Source: Gammaproteobacteria bacterium (GTDB lineage: Bacteria > Pseudomonadota > Gammaproteobacteria > HK1). From it: 64,000 nucleotides of DNA. Positions 9,501 to 17,481 of this stretch are shown here, one piece after another. A model generated the notes under the pieces. The model saw only the letters and a list, made by a program, of their open reading frames with translations. It had not been told where the DNA came from and did no database searches. Positions within the stretch are counted from its first letter, which is position 1; each line of letters opens with the position of its first letter. Location of the stretch: positions 42,049 through 106,048 of the forward strand of contig JAJEAD010000079.1 of the NCBI GenBank assembly GCA_022824305.1. Direction: 5' to 3'. Made by a program: the position numbers and the translations under genes.

Positions 9501-11883
9501 CGAGGGTCGCGTCGGTGTCGAAGTTCGTGCCGTCGAAGTCGAGCGTCACGACTGCCTGTCTCGGGTGGCTCCGGCGCGCGACCGCGCCTGCCCTCAGTCC
9601 GGGGACGCCGGTCACGCTCACGTCGTTCGGCGACGGGCTCGCCACCCACTCGGCCCAACTCAGCCTCACCGTCAGCGTCGCGCCGTCGAGATTGTCCTCG
9701 GTGAGCGTCGCCGGGCTCGTGGACAGGACCAGCCCGAGGACGCGCGGCGTATCTATGAGGAGCGGCGTGGACCAGGCGCTGCAGCTCCGGGGATTCGACC
9801 CTTGCAGGCAGGCGCGGACCCGGAAGTGGTAGTCCTCGCCGAAGGCGGGATTCGAGGAGACCTCGCCGGTAACACGGCCCGGAGAGTCGATGTGCGGCCC
9901 CCGCTCGGTGCTCGTGCGAAAGGCGGCGGGCCAGCTCGCTCGGGTGCTCGGCTTCCACTGGAAGTCGTACTCGATCGTGCCCCTGCCGCCACTGGGCAGG
10001 GTCGAGGCTGCCCACCAGACCCGGAAGCCGGAGGGGCCGAAGCTGATGAGCTTGAGGCGCGGGGGAACCGAGGGCGGTCCGCTGGCGCCCGTCGTCTGCA
10101 CCGTGGCGCTCGCGCTCCCGGAGACCGCGCCGCCGGGGACGCCGGTGACCGCGCGCACCTGGAAGTGATGTTCCCCGGCGGCGAGGCCGGTGACGGTGAA
10201 GGAGGGGCTGGGGCTGTTCGTGTGCCACCACCTTGATCCGGTGAGGCCCGCACTCGTCGTGGCGGTGCGGTACTGGTATCCGCTGACCGTCGCGGGGCTA
10301 CCGTCGAGGACCCCGGGCTCCGCGGGCGCGGTCCACTCGAGGTCGACCTCGCCGGCATTCGTCCCCGCCGTCGCCGAGAGCCCCGTCGGCGGCCCCGACC
10401 TGGTGTCGTTGTCCACGATGGTGATCTTCGCGCTCAGGGTCTCGCCGCCGCCGGCGAAGCGCGCGTTCGCGCTCAGGTCGGATAGCGTCCAGGTGAAGGT
10501 CTCGTCGTCCTCGTCGATGGCGTCCCCATAGACGAGGTAGGTGAGCGTGAGCGTGGAGTGGTTCGCGGGCAGGGTCCGGAGGGAGACGAGGGCCGCGGTG
10601 GGGTAGCGCGAGTAGTCGCTGTCGTCCGCGGTGTCGCCGGGCTTGCTGTCCGTGGTCGACTTGAAGCGGATGTCCTGGTTCGGGGTCGGCGTGACCCGGA
10701 TCGTGAAGGCCCGAGAGAAGCCGGTCTGCTCGAAGGAGCCCTCCGGCACGGTGATGTCCGAGATGGAGAGGGTGGGGAGCGCGTCGTCGTCCGTCGCGGT
10801 GACGGGTATCGTGGCGACGATGGTGTTGTCGTCGTCGTGCGCGCCCGGCGCGATCCGGAACCGGAGCGTGGCATCGGTGTCGACATCGGATCCGTCGTAG
10901 CTGACGGTCAGGTCGATCGACCGGCCGGAGCGGTTCGACACGCCCTCGACCGCGACGCCGGGAAGCCCGGTCACGCTGAAGTGGCTCGCCGCTGCCCCGG
11001 CGTTCCAGCTCCCGGCGCCGCACACCACTTGCCGATCGGGGTCCGCCCAGCACGCACGGCTCAGGGTGGCGCGAAGCGTGGCCCGGTCGCCGTTTGCCCG
11101 GATGGCTCCCGTGGTCAACGTCGCCGGCGTCACCGCCGTAATGGTCGCCGCGGTGCGCGTCCACCCGGCGATGGTGGCGTTGTAGCCCTGGCGCGACGCG
11201 GTGACCGCGCGTACCCGGAAGGCGTATCGCGTGCGCGGGGCGAGCCCCCTCACGGTCACCTCGGTGGTCGTGGGGGGGACCGAATGGTCCTGCCAGTGCC
11301 CCCCGGGGATCGAGTTCTCGAACTCCTCCCTGTATTCCCAGACATAGCCCGTGAGCGGCGCGCCCGTGCCGGTCACCGGGCTCCAGGAGAGCGTCAACGC
11401 CGAGGTGTCGGGGCTCGCGTGGGCCAGGCTCGGCTCGGGAGCCGGGGGTCGGGGGTGAACTTTGACGATCGCGCCCGGGCCCGCCCCCTGGGCGTTGAGG
11501 GCCTGCACCTCGAAATCGTGGGTCTTGCTGCCGTCGAGGCCCCTGAAGGTCACAGTCCTGGCCCTGAAGGACCCGCTGCCGGTTCCACTGCCGCTCGTCG
11601 TCCAGCCGCTCCACTCGCCGGCGGCACCGCCGCTGTAGGCGCGGTAGCGAACGCGGTATCCGGTGATGGGGCTTCCTCCGTCGCTCGCCGGGGGGTCCCA
11701 ACCGAGCGCGATGTCACTCCCGAGTCCGGACGCCCGGAGTCCTTCCACCGCGCCGGGGACCGACTGCGCACCGGCCGGCGGCGCGAAGGCGAGCAGCACC
11801 GCGAGCGCGAGCGCCAGCCCCACCATGCCACGGACGCTTCCCCCGCGGGCGGCGAGGGCCGGGCGCAGCCCTGGCAGGGTCAT
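6598..11883 (-). CDS. Giant secreted repeat protein P2
   Basis: 1761 residues from ATG 11883. The signal peptide spans about residues 1-39 (GLALALAVLLAFAPPAGA-Q). Two FnIII domains follow (about 42-145 and 146-250, with GYRVRYR and YAFRVRAV), then a Calx-beta-like block containing D-DNTIVATIPV (255-500), two more FnIII-type domains (about 510-715, HHFQVRAV and YHFRVRAC), an Ig-like domain with PDGLDDTSWSWQW (about 830-910), a run of Calx-beta domains (about 930-1275), and the C-terminal doublet (1280-1761). Its N-terminal half differs from P1 but is close to P3. It begins 124 bp downstream of P3 without an evident promoter, so the two are probably cotranscribed. No surface-anchor motif is visible. 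A role in adhesion or cell-cell contact is inference. Confidence 0.85.
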   Translation of the reverse strand: MTLPGLRPALAARGGSVRGMVGLALALAVLLAFAPPAGAQSVPGAVEGLRASGLGSDIALGWDPPASDGGSPITGYRVRYRAYSGGAAGEWSGWTTSGSGTGSGSFRARTVTFRGLDGSKTHDFEVQALNAQGAGPGAIVKVHPRPPAPEPSLAHASPDTSALTLSWSPVTGTGAPLTGYVWEYREEFENSIPGGHWQDHSVPPTTTEVTVRGLAPRTRYAFRVRAVTASRQGYNATIAGWTRTAATITAVTPATLTTGAIRANGDRATLRATLSRACWADPDRQVVCGAGSWNAGAAASHFSVTGLPGVAVEGVSNRSGRSIDLTVSYDGSDVDTDATLRFRIAPGAHDDDNTIVATIPVTATDDDALPTLSISDITVPEGSFEQTGFSRAFTIRVTPTPNQDIRFKSTTDSKPGDTADDSDYSRYPTAALVSLRTLPANHSTLTLTYLVYGDAIDEDDETFTWTLSDLSANARFAGGGETLSAKITIVDNDTRSGPPTGLSATAGTNAGEVDLEWTAPAEPGVLDGSPATVSGYQYRTATTSAGLTGSRWWHTNSPSPSFTVTGLAAGEHHFQVRAVTGVPGGAVSGSASATVQTTGASGPPSVPPRLKLISFGPSGFRVWWAASTLPSGGRGTIEYDFQWKPSTRASWPAAFRTSTERGPHIDSPGRVTGEVSSNPAFGEDYHFRVRACLQGSNPRSCSAWSTPLLIDTPRVLGLVLSTSPATLTEDNLDGATLTVRLSWAEWVASPSPNDVSVTGVPGLRAGAVARRSHPRQAVVTLDFDGTNFDTDATLGLTIAPAAHTGANTVSVQGAPRVTAVMEPPNRPATGAPSIGGIAQVGQTLSAGAGDVADPDGLDDTSWSWQWVRVETGGTEQDIGGATEATYRVADADLDRRLKVRARFTDAAGGSEMRTSAATAPVTAAATPVATLVLTPVRIDESGPNNAATLSATLDIALATTTTLAVSAAPPGVVTLSGTTLTIPAGETASTGGGISATAVDDNVASGADAAVTLTATAPAGVTAPAPVTLSVAEDDAAPATVALSVHPTTVSEDGSATPTTVTAQFPPGSATLPTATMVKVQIGTSVKESGNTATPGTDYESVGDITVTIPARKTRGTRTFTFTPIRDADDSEGIETVSVTGSAAGVAVEPAALTVADRGTRTLSVADASAPEGAPVAFTVRLSGRALDRDLELVARPSSESGDTATAGADYATAVQDLTLRARRSSATFSVATIRDSDDELDETFTVTLSPKPGTSLPAGVTIADARATGTIVNEEPAAHRLPLVVPADHALGLRSITRLVNHSDVAGTVRIEAYDDAGALHGPVTLSIGANEAVQFSSADLEEGNADKGLSGGVGDGEGDWRLELTSTLDLQVLGYVLTTDGFLATMHDVVPGTEDAHRVPFFNPGRNQGLASQLRLVNSGAEAVEVSIEGIDARGDAGESAVELSLPAGAARTLSAQALESGDAEGLTGDLGTGAGKWQLVVSADRPIVVMSLLASATGYLSNLSTAPEPTAEATDADPAAHRLPLVIPADHAMGLRSITRLVNRSAEAGEVRIEAYDDEGVLYGPVTLTLDANEAVQFSSADLEEGNTGKGLSGSVGVGEGDWRLELTSTLDLQVLGYVLTTDGFLATMHDVVPGSEAGHRVPFFNPGRNQSLTSRLRVVNPGAEAAEVSIEGIDARGEAGQSAVVLSVPAGAARTVSASELESGDAEGLTGALGTGSGKWQLVVRSDRPVVVMSLLASATGYLSNLSTVPAAAESDD
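6630..8046 (-). repeat. Two tandem copies of the ~240-aa C-terminal module (P2)
   Basis: The same module as in P1 and P3, in tandem with a 733-bp period. All six copies in the window keep ANEAVQFSSADLEEGN, VLGYVLTTDGFLATMHD and VPFFNPGRN nearly unchanged, while the upstream domains of the three proteins differ. Either the module is under strong constraint or the copies are homogenised by gene conversion. Confidence 0.85.
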
Positions 11884-12007
11884 CGGAGCACCCCCATGGA
11901 CCCCTGTCCATGGCAGAGTTCCAGGACCGTGCGGTAGGTAACGACATGGGGCCTGCCATAACTCACTGGTTTGTTTGCCCTTTCTCTGTGCCGACTCAAT
12001 CCCGCCG

Positions 12008-15000
12008 TCACCGCACCCGTGCGGGTGCCGTCGCGCCGGGTGCGGTGGAGAGGTTGCTCAGGTACCCGGTCGCGCTCGCGAGCAGGCTCATGACCACGAC
12101 GGGACGGTCGGCGGTGACCACCAACTGCCACTTGCCGGAGCCCGTACCGAGGGCGCCGGTCAGGCCCTCGGCCTCGCCGGACTCGAGCGCCTGCGCGCTC
12201 AAGGTCCGTGAGGCCCCCGCAGGCAGGCTGAGCACCACCGCGCTCTCGCCCGCATCGCCCTGTGCGTCGACGCCCTCGATGCTGACCTCCGCGGCCTCCG
12301 CCCCAGGGTTCACCAGGCGCAGCCGGCTCGCGAGGCTCTGGTTGCGACCGGGGTTGAAGAAGGGCACCCGGTGCCCCGCCTCGCCGCCCGGGACCACATC
12401 GTGCATGGTGGCGAGGAAGCCGTCGGTGGTGAGCACGTAGCCGAGCACCTGGAGGTCGAGCGTGCTCGTGATCTCGAGGCGCCACTCGCCCTCGCCGTCC
12501 CCGACGCCGCCCGAGAGGCCCTTGCCCGCGTTGCCCTCCTCGAGGTCGGCGGAGCTGAACTGCACCGCCTCGTTCGCGTCCAGGGCGAGGGTCACCGGGC
12601 CGTAGAGGATGCCGTCGTCGTCATGGGCCTCGATGCGTACCGTGCCCGCCGCGTCGGAGCGATTGACGAGTCGCGTGATGCTGCGCAACCCCATGGCGTG
12701 GCCCGCAGGTACGACCAGGGGGAGGCGATGCACGGTCGGGGCGTCGTCCGCGCCCTCCGCCGCCGGCTCCGGCGCGGTGGACAGGTTGCTCAGATACCCG
12801 GTCGCGCTCGCGAGCAGGCTCATGACCGCGACGGGGCGGTCGGCGGTGATCACCAACTGCCACTTGCCGGAGCCGGTGCCGAGTGCGCCGGTCAGGCCCT
12901 CGGCGTCTCCGGACTCGAGGTCCCTTGCGCTCACCGTCCGCGCCGCCCCCGCGGGCAGGCTGAGCACCACCGCGCTCGCGCCCGCCTCGCCGCGTGCGTC
13001 GATGCCCTCGATGGTGACCTCGGCGGCCTCCGCCCCGGGGTTCACCACGCGCAGCCGGCTCGCGAGGCTGCGGTTGCGCCCGGGGTTGAAGAAGGGCACC
13101 CGGTGCCCCGCATCGCCGCCCGAGACCACGTCGTGCATGGTGGCGAGGAAGCCGTCGGTGGTCAGCACGTAGCCGAGCACCTGGAGGTCCAGCGTGCTCG
13201 TGAGCTTCAGGCGCCAGTCGCCCTCACCGTCTCCGACGCCTCCCGAGAGCCCCTTGCCCGCGTTGCCCTCCTCGAGGTCGGCGGAGCTGAACTGCACCGC
13301 TTCGTTGGCGCCGATGCTGAGCGTTACCGGGCCATGCAGGGCGCCTGCGTCGTCGAAGGCTTCGATGCGCACCTCTCCCGCCGTGTCGGAGCGGTTGACC
13401 AAGCGCGTGATACTGCGCAGCCCCTGGGCGTGGTCCGCGGGTACGACCAGCGGCAGGCGATGCGCGGCCAGATCGTCGCTCACGATGGTCCCGGTCGCCG
13501 TCGCCCGCGCAATGCGTACCCCGGCGGGCAGGCTAGTGCCCGCCCTCGGGGAGAGCGTCACCGTGAAGGTCTCGTCGGCCTCCGCCTCGTCGTCCTGGAC
13601 GGTGGCCACCGCGAAGGTCGCAGAACGCTGCCCCGCGGTGATGCGGATGCTCTGCTCCGCCGTCTCGTAGTCGGTGCCCGCACTGGCAGTGTCGCCCGGC
13701 TCCGACGAGGGTGTCGCCACCAGCTCCAGAGCACGGTCCAGCGTGCGGCCCGCCACCGTCACGGTGAAGGTGAGGGGCTCGCCTTCCGGCGCACCGGCGT
13801 CCGCCACGGACAGGATCGCGCTGCCGCTGTCGATCGGAGCGCGGTCGGCCACGGTGAGCGCCGCGGGCTCGACGGTGAAGCCGGCGGTCGAGCCGGTGAC
13901 GGAGACCGTCTCGGGGCCCTCGGAGTCGTCGGCGTCCCGGATCGGCGTGAACGTAAAGGTCCGCGTGCCCCGGGTCCTCCCTGCGGGGATCGTCACGCTC
14001 AGGTCGCCGACCTGCGCGTAGTCCGTGCCGCGCGTGGCGCTGTCGCCCGATGTCCCTACCCTGACCGTGACCGTGGTCGCGCTCGGGAGGGTGGCGCTGC
14101 CCAAGGGGAACGCCGCGCTCACCGTCACCTGCGTCGCGGACCCGTCCTCGGGGACGCTCGCGGGGTGCACGCTGAGCGCGATGGTGTCCGGGGCCGTGTC
14201 GTCTTCGGCAACGGTGAGGGTCACCAGCGCGGGCGCGCCGACACCCGCCGGCGCGGTGGCCGACAGGGTGACCCTCGCGTCCGCCCCGGAAGCGACCTCG
14301 TCGTCCACCGCCGTGATTCGGATGCCGCTGCCCGTGCTCTCGGTCTCGCCCGCGGGAATGGTGAGCGTCGTGCCGTCCAGGGTGACCACGCCGGGTGGCG
14401 CCGCCGATACGTTCAGCGTGGTCGTCGTCGAGACCGTCGTGTCGAGCGTCGCGCGCAGCGTGGCGGCGTTGTTCGGCCCGCTCTCGTTGATCGTCACGGG
14501 CTCGAGCGCCAGGGTCGCGACCGCCGCCGCGGCCGCCGCCAGAGTCGCGAAGGTGCCCTGCGCGTATCCGCCGCAGTTGTCGGTGCCGGCGGCGCAGGCC
14601 CGGACCCGGAAGTCGTAGTCCGTCCCGGCGCCGAGCCCGCCGAAGCGGCGATGGGTGTCGGCCCCGGTCCCGGCCTCCACCCACGGGTTCCCGCTCCCGC
14701 TCGTGCGCCGCTCGCTCGTGTAGACGAGGTCCTCGCTGCCGCTGTAGGTCGATGCGCTCCATATAATCTGGATCGCCGACTCGGTGCGCTGCGTCGCCCG
14801 CAGCGCGCCCGGCACCGTGGGGAACGGGAGCCGCACCGTGGCGCTCGCGATTCTGGACACCACGCCGGCCGGCGCCCCGTTCGCATCGGTGACGCCGGTG
14901 ATCGCGCGCACCTGGAAGTGGTGGTCGCCGAAGTGCTGATCGCGGTTGGCGAACACGTCGAAGGTGGTGGAGGTGCTCCCCGTGCTGAACCACCTCGCCG

Positions 15001-16558
15001 CGTGGAGGCCCTCGGGGGTCGTGGCGGTGCGGAACTGGTACTCGCCGATCGTCGCGGCGCGGCCGTTCAGCATTCCCGGGTCCGCCGGCACGCTCCACTT
15101 CAAATCCACGATGCCGGGGACCGTTGGCGATGCCACCGCCGAGAATCCGGTCGGCGCGCCCGCCTTCCGGTCGTTGTCCACGATGGTGCCCTTCGCAACG
15201 AGCGTCGCGCCGCCGCCGGCGAAGCGTGCGTTCGCGCTCAGCTCGGCGAGCCGGAAGGTGAAGGTCTCGTCGCTCTCGGCGATGCTGTCCTCATCGATCA
15301 CCACATAGAAGTTGCGGGAATGGTGGAGGGTCCTGGGGTTGAGGTTTAAGTGGGAGAGCAAGGGGGAGATGTAGGGCCCGTAGTCGAGCAACGGGGTGGC
15401 GGTATCGCCGGACTCGCTGCGCATCGCCCACTTGAGGGTGACTGCCTGGTTCGGCGCCGGATCGATCCGGACCAGGAAATTCGGGTCCGGCTTGGTGCCC
15501 TCGGTGACGCGGATGTTTGCGACGGAGACGGTGGAGAGCACCGCGGTGACCGGTATCGTGGCGACGATGGTGTTGGTGTCGTCGTGCGCCTCCGGCGCGA
15601 TGCGGAACACCAGCGTGGCGTTCGACGTGAGGTCGGAGCCGTCGTAGTCGATGACTACGTCGATTGACCCGCCGGAGGGAGGGAGCACGCTGTCGACCTT
15701 GACGCCGGGAAGACCGCTCGCGCTGAAGTGGCTCGCCGCCGCGCCGGCGTCCCAGCTTCCCCCGCTGCTCAGCGTGATGCGAAGCCTGGCCGTGTCGTCG
15801 TTGTCCTGCAGGGCCGGCACGGTGAGCGGCGACGGTGTCAGCGCCCGGACGCTCGCGGAGGTGCGCGTCACCTCGGTGATCGTCGTGCTCCAGTCCCCGA
15901 CGCGCGCCCCGTCGTTCCACACGTTCTCCGCTTGCACCCGGAAGTGGTGGCTCGTGCGGGGCGCGAGCCCGGTCACGGTGACCTGGGCGGTGTCCGGGTC
16001 GGCCCAACCCCAGTTGGAACCGCGCGAACTGCTGTACTCCCAGCGATAGCGCCTGATGGACGCGCCGGTGCCCGTCACCGGGTCCCAGGAGAACGTGAGC
16101 GCCGACGTAGCGGGGCTCGCGTGCACCAGGTTCAGGTTGGTCGGCGCCGGGGGCTTTGCATGGACCGTGAAGACGGCGCCCGGGCCGGCACCGTGGGCGT
16201 TCACCGCCTCCAGTTCGATGTCGTCGGTCGTGCTGTCGTCGAAGCCTGTGATCGTCACGCGCCTGCAGGTACGGCAGAACCCGAGGTCCGAGTAGTCGCT
16301 CCAGTCGCCGGCGGTACCGTCGCTGTAGGCGCGGTGGCGATAGCGGTACCCGGTGACGCGGCTTCCTCCTTCGCTCATCGGGGCGTCCCATCGGAGCACG
16401 ATGAGATTCCGGAGCCCGAACGCGTGGAGGCCTTCCACCGCGCCGGGGGCCGACTGCGCCCCGGCCGGCGGCGCGAAGGCGATGAGCGCCGCGAGCGTGA
16501 GCGTCAGTCCGGCCGTCGCGCGGACCCCGAGGGCCGGGCGTGCCCGGGGCAGAGCTAT
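12008..16558 (-). CDS. Giant secreted repeat protein P3, apparent ATA start
   Basis: The only ATG/GTG/TTG available in frame is GTG 16438, which falls inside the protein (the V of AVEGL). The frame is open for 40 more codons, and these encode a complete signal peptide (TAGLTLTLAALIAFAPPAGA-Q) aligning codon for codon with P2. The codon matching the P2 ATG is ATA (16558-16556), with GAGGA seven bases upstream. I therefore place the start there, giving 1516 residues. Domains: two FnIII (about 42-245, HHFRVQAE), Calx-beta-like blocks with DTNTIVATIPV, further FnIII domains (HHFQVRAI, YDFRVRAC), Calx-beta repeats (about 680-1030), and the C-terminal doublet (1033-1516). It may be translated from ATA, from CTG 16552, by coupling with the upstream frame, or not at all. 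Confidence 0.75.
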   Translation of the reverse strand: MALPRARPALGVRATAGLTLTLAALIAFAPPAGAQSAPGAVEGLHAFGLRNLIVLRWDAPMSEGGSRVTGYRYRHRAYSDGTAGDWSDYSDLGFCRTCRRVTITGFDDSTTDDIELEAVNAHGAGPGAVFTVHAKPPAPTNLNLVHASPATSALTFSWDPVTGTGASIRRYRWEYSSSRGSNWGWADPDTAQVTVTGLAPRTSHHFRVQAENVWNDGARVGDWSTTITEVTRTSASVRALTPSPLTVPALQDNDDTARLRITLSSGGSWDAGAAASHFSASGLPGVKVDSVLPPSGGSIDVVIDYDGSDLTSNATLVFRIAPEAHDDTNTIVATIPVTAVLSTVSVANIRVTEGTKPDPNFLVRIDPAPNQAVTLKWAMRSESGDTATPLLDYGPYISPLLSHLNLNPRTLHHSRNFYVVIDEDSIAESDETFTFRLAELSANARFAGGGATLVAKGTIVDNDRKAGAPTGFSAVASPTVPGIVDLKWSVPADPGMLNGRAATIGEYQFRTATTPEGLHAARWFSTGSTSTTFDVFANRDQHFGDHHFQVRAITGVTDANGAPAGVVSRIASATVRLPFPTVPGALRATQRTESAIQIIWSASTYSGSEDLVYTSERRTSGSGNPWVEAGTGADTHRRFGGLGAGTDYDFRVRACAAGTDNCGGYAQGTFATLAAAAAAVATLALEPVTINESGPNNAATLRATLDTTVSTTTTLNVSAAPPGVVTLDGTTLTIPAGETESTGSGIRITAVDDEVASGADARVTLSATAPAGVGAPALVTLTVAEDDTAPDTIALSVHPASVPEDGSATQVTVSAAFPLGSATLPSATTVTVRVGTSGDSATRGTDYAQVGDLSVTIPAGRTRGTRTFTFTPIRDADDSEGPETVSVTGSTAGFTVEPAALTVADRAPIDSGSAILSVADAGAPEGEPLTFTVTVAGRTLDRALELVATPSSEPGDTASAGTDYETAEQSIRITAGQRSATFAVATVQDDEAEADETFTVTLSPRAGTSLPAGVRIARATATGTIVSDDLAAHRLPLVVPADHAQGLRSITRLVNRSDTAGEVRIEAFDDAGALHGPVTLSIGANEAVQFSSADLEEGNAGKGLSGGVGDGEGDWRLKLTSTLDLQVLGYVLTTDGFLATMHDVVSGGDAGHRVPFFNPGRNRSLASRLRVVNPGAEAAEVTIEGIDARGEAGASAVVLSLPAGAARTVSARDLESGDAEGLTGALGTGSGKWQLVITADRPVAVMSLLASATGYLSNLSTAPEPAAEGADDAPTVHRLPLVVPAGHAMGLRSITRLVNRSDAAGTVRIEAHDDDGILYGPVTLALDANEAVQFSSADLEEGNAGKGLSGGVGDGEGEWRLEITSTLDLQVLGYVLTTDGFLATMHDVVPGGEAGHRVPFFNPGRNQSLASRLRLVNPGAEAAEVSIEGVDAQGDAGESAVVLSLPAGASRTLSAQALESGEAEGLTGALGTGSGKWQLVVTADRPVVVMSLLASATGYLSNLSTAPGATAPARVR
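12045..13462 (-). repeat. Two tandem copies of the ~240-aa C-terminal module (P3)
   Basis: Third pair of the module, period about 732 bp. It brings the total to six modules, or twelve homologous ~110-residue half-modules, all on the minus strand within 12.5 kb. This creates long direct repeats between the genes that could support recombination. Confidence 0.85.
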
Positions 16559-16854
16559 CGGAGCGTCCTCGCCGGAATCGGCCCGAACCGGTCCTGCTCC
16601 CTGGCGCGCCTCGGCGTGCGGGCGCTTTCGGAGCGGGAGCGGCCCCGCTCCCGGTGCGGGGCAGGCCTGCGGCAGCCGTCGTGGTCCCGGCCCACGGCGT
16701 CATCGCCGCCGGACGGAGACGCAGGAGTGACTCGGCGCCCGGCGCCAATCTCAACGCGTTTGGAGCGTGAGCTCGTGCTGACAGCGCTTGGAGACGACGT
16801 CGGGCCTGGAGTTATCTCGACTCGTGGCTCGATGCCGAGCTTGTCTCCGAACAT
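16555..16854 (-). other. Leader reading frame upstream of P3 (MFGDKLG...), ending in ATAG overlap
   Basis: ATG 16854 opens a 99-codon frame that is homologous, first to the latent P1 leader (MFEDTLG), then from GTG 16695 to the first residues of P1 (V-RDHDGCRRPAPHRERGRSRS against V-RNRHARRGPAPDQHRDHRSRS). Instead of entering a signal peptide it ends at TAG 16557-16555, overlapping the ATA of P3 as ATAG. It could be a leader peptide coupled to P3 or the relic of a P1-type N-terminus joined to a P2-type body. Translation is not demonstrated. Confidence 0.4.
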
Positions 16855-17222
16855 GGGAATCTCACGCAGTTGGGACGCAGGCGGCGGAGCGTCGGGTTCC
16901 GCCGCCCTCGAGAAGTCCGCGCTGGTGCAGGGTCCAGCGCGACATGAAGCGCCTGTCGGCCCGCGGCATTCCGCTTCCTCGAGCCGGCAGACACGCTTGC
17001 GCACAATCCTAGAGTTTCATTCGTAAAATGTGCGTGTGTATTTCGGATTTATGATGTTGTTACAGTTAATTTGGGCTGATTTTTCCCCACAGTAGGCCAC
17101 GGACGGCACGGTGCACCGCGATCCCGGCGCCCGGGTGGACCGCGATGCGCGCCGAACCGGAGAGCGAGGAGCCTCGACGCAGTCCGACGCCGCGGGGCGG
17201 GAGGGCCGGGCGCCGCGCGACG
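16661..17222 (-). repeat. Duplicated 5' module, copy B (upstream of P3)
   Basis: Homologous to 5641-6285 (copy A). It lacks the expanded 7-bp repeat. At its distal end, near 17222, similarity to copy A stops exactly where a histidine-kinase fragment on the other strand begins, which marks an old recombination junction. No complete gene lies in 16855-17218. Confidence 0.8.
17005..17083 (-). promoter_or_regulatory. AT-rich promoter-like island for P3-P2
   Basis: Counterpart of the island at 6050-6126, with the same core ACACGCACATTT on the minus strand followed by TTTACGAATGAAACTCTAGGAT. Conservation of the core in two otherwise diverged copies suggests that it is functional. The sigma-factor class is unclear. 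Confidence 0.4.
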
Positions 17223-17440
17223 GACTGGGCCTCGCTATCTGCAAGGGGCTCGTTGAGGCGCACGGCGGCCGCATCCGGTCCGAGAGCGCCGGTCCCGGTC
17301 GGGGAACGACCGTCGTCTTCGTAGTTCCGTTCGAATTCCCGAAGGTCGCCGCAGTGCCGCGTCGCCGTCTCGAAGCGGGCGGAGAGGACTCGACGGAAGT
17401 ACGCCCCGGTGTCGCAATCCCTCCGCTTGGGGGAGAATGA
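17219..17440 (+). pseudogene. 3' fragment of a sensor histidine kinase (HATPase end)
   Basis: The frame reads [17 protein letters not shown], then [20 protein letters not shown]. This is the G2-box end of a histidine-kinase ATPase domain (GLGL, then HGG-I, then G-GTTV-F-VP). The N box, the G1 box, the phosphoacceptor His and all sensor domains are absent, because upstream of 17219 the sequence belongs to the duplicated 5' module instead. The frame continues 25-30 residues past the kinase fold and stops at 17440, 41 bp before fpg. It is a truncated remnant, not a working kinase, and most likely marks the breakpoint where the giant-gene array was inserted or rearranged. Confidence 0.75.
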
Positions 17441-17481
17441 GGGCCCGGCAGAGTGCTGCCGGTCACCGGATACGAGGAGGC

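Noticed and set aside
6520..10236. 1238-codon open frame on the plus strand opposite P2
   Set aside because: Shadow of GC-rich, repetitive coding sequence. It repeats in step with the P2 modules and lacks any recognisable fold; P2 has the signal peptide and domain structure.
12371..15349. 992-codon plus-strand frame opposite P3
   Set aside because: Same kind of antisense shadow; Arg/His-rich low-complexity translation.
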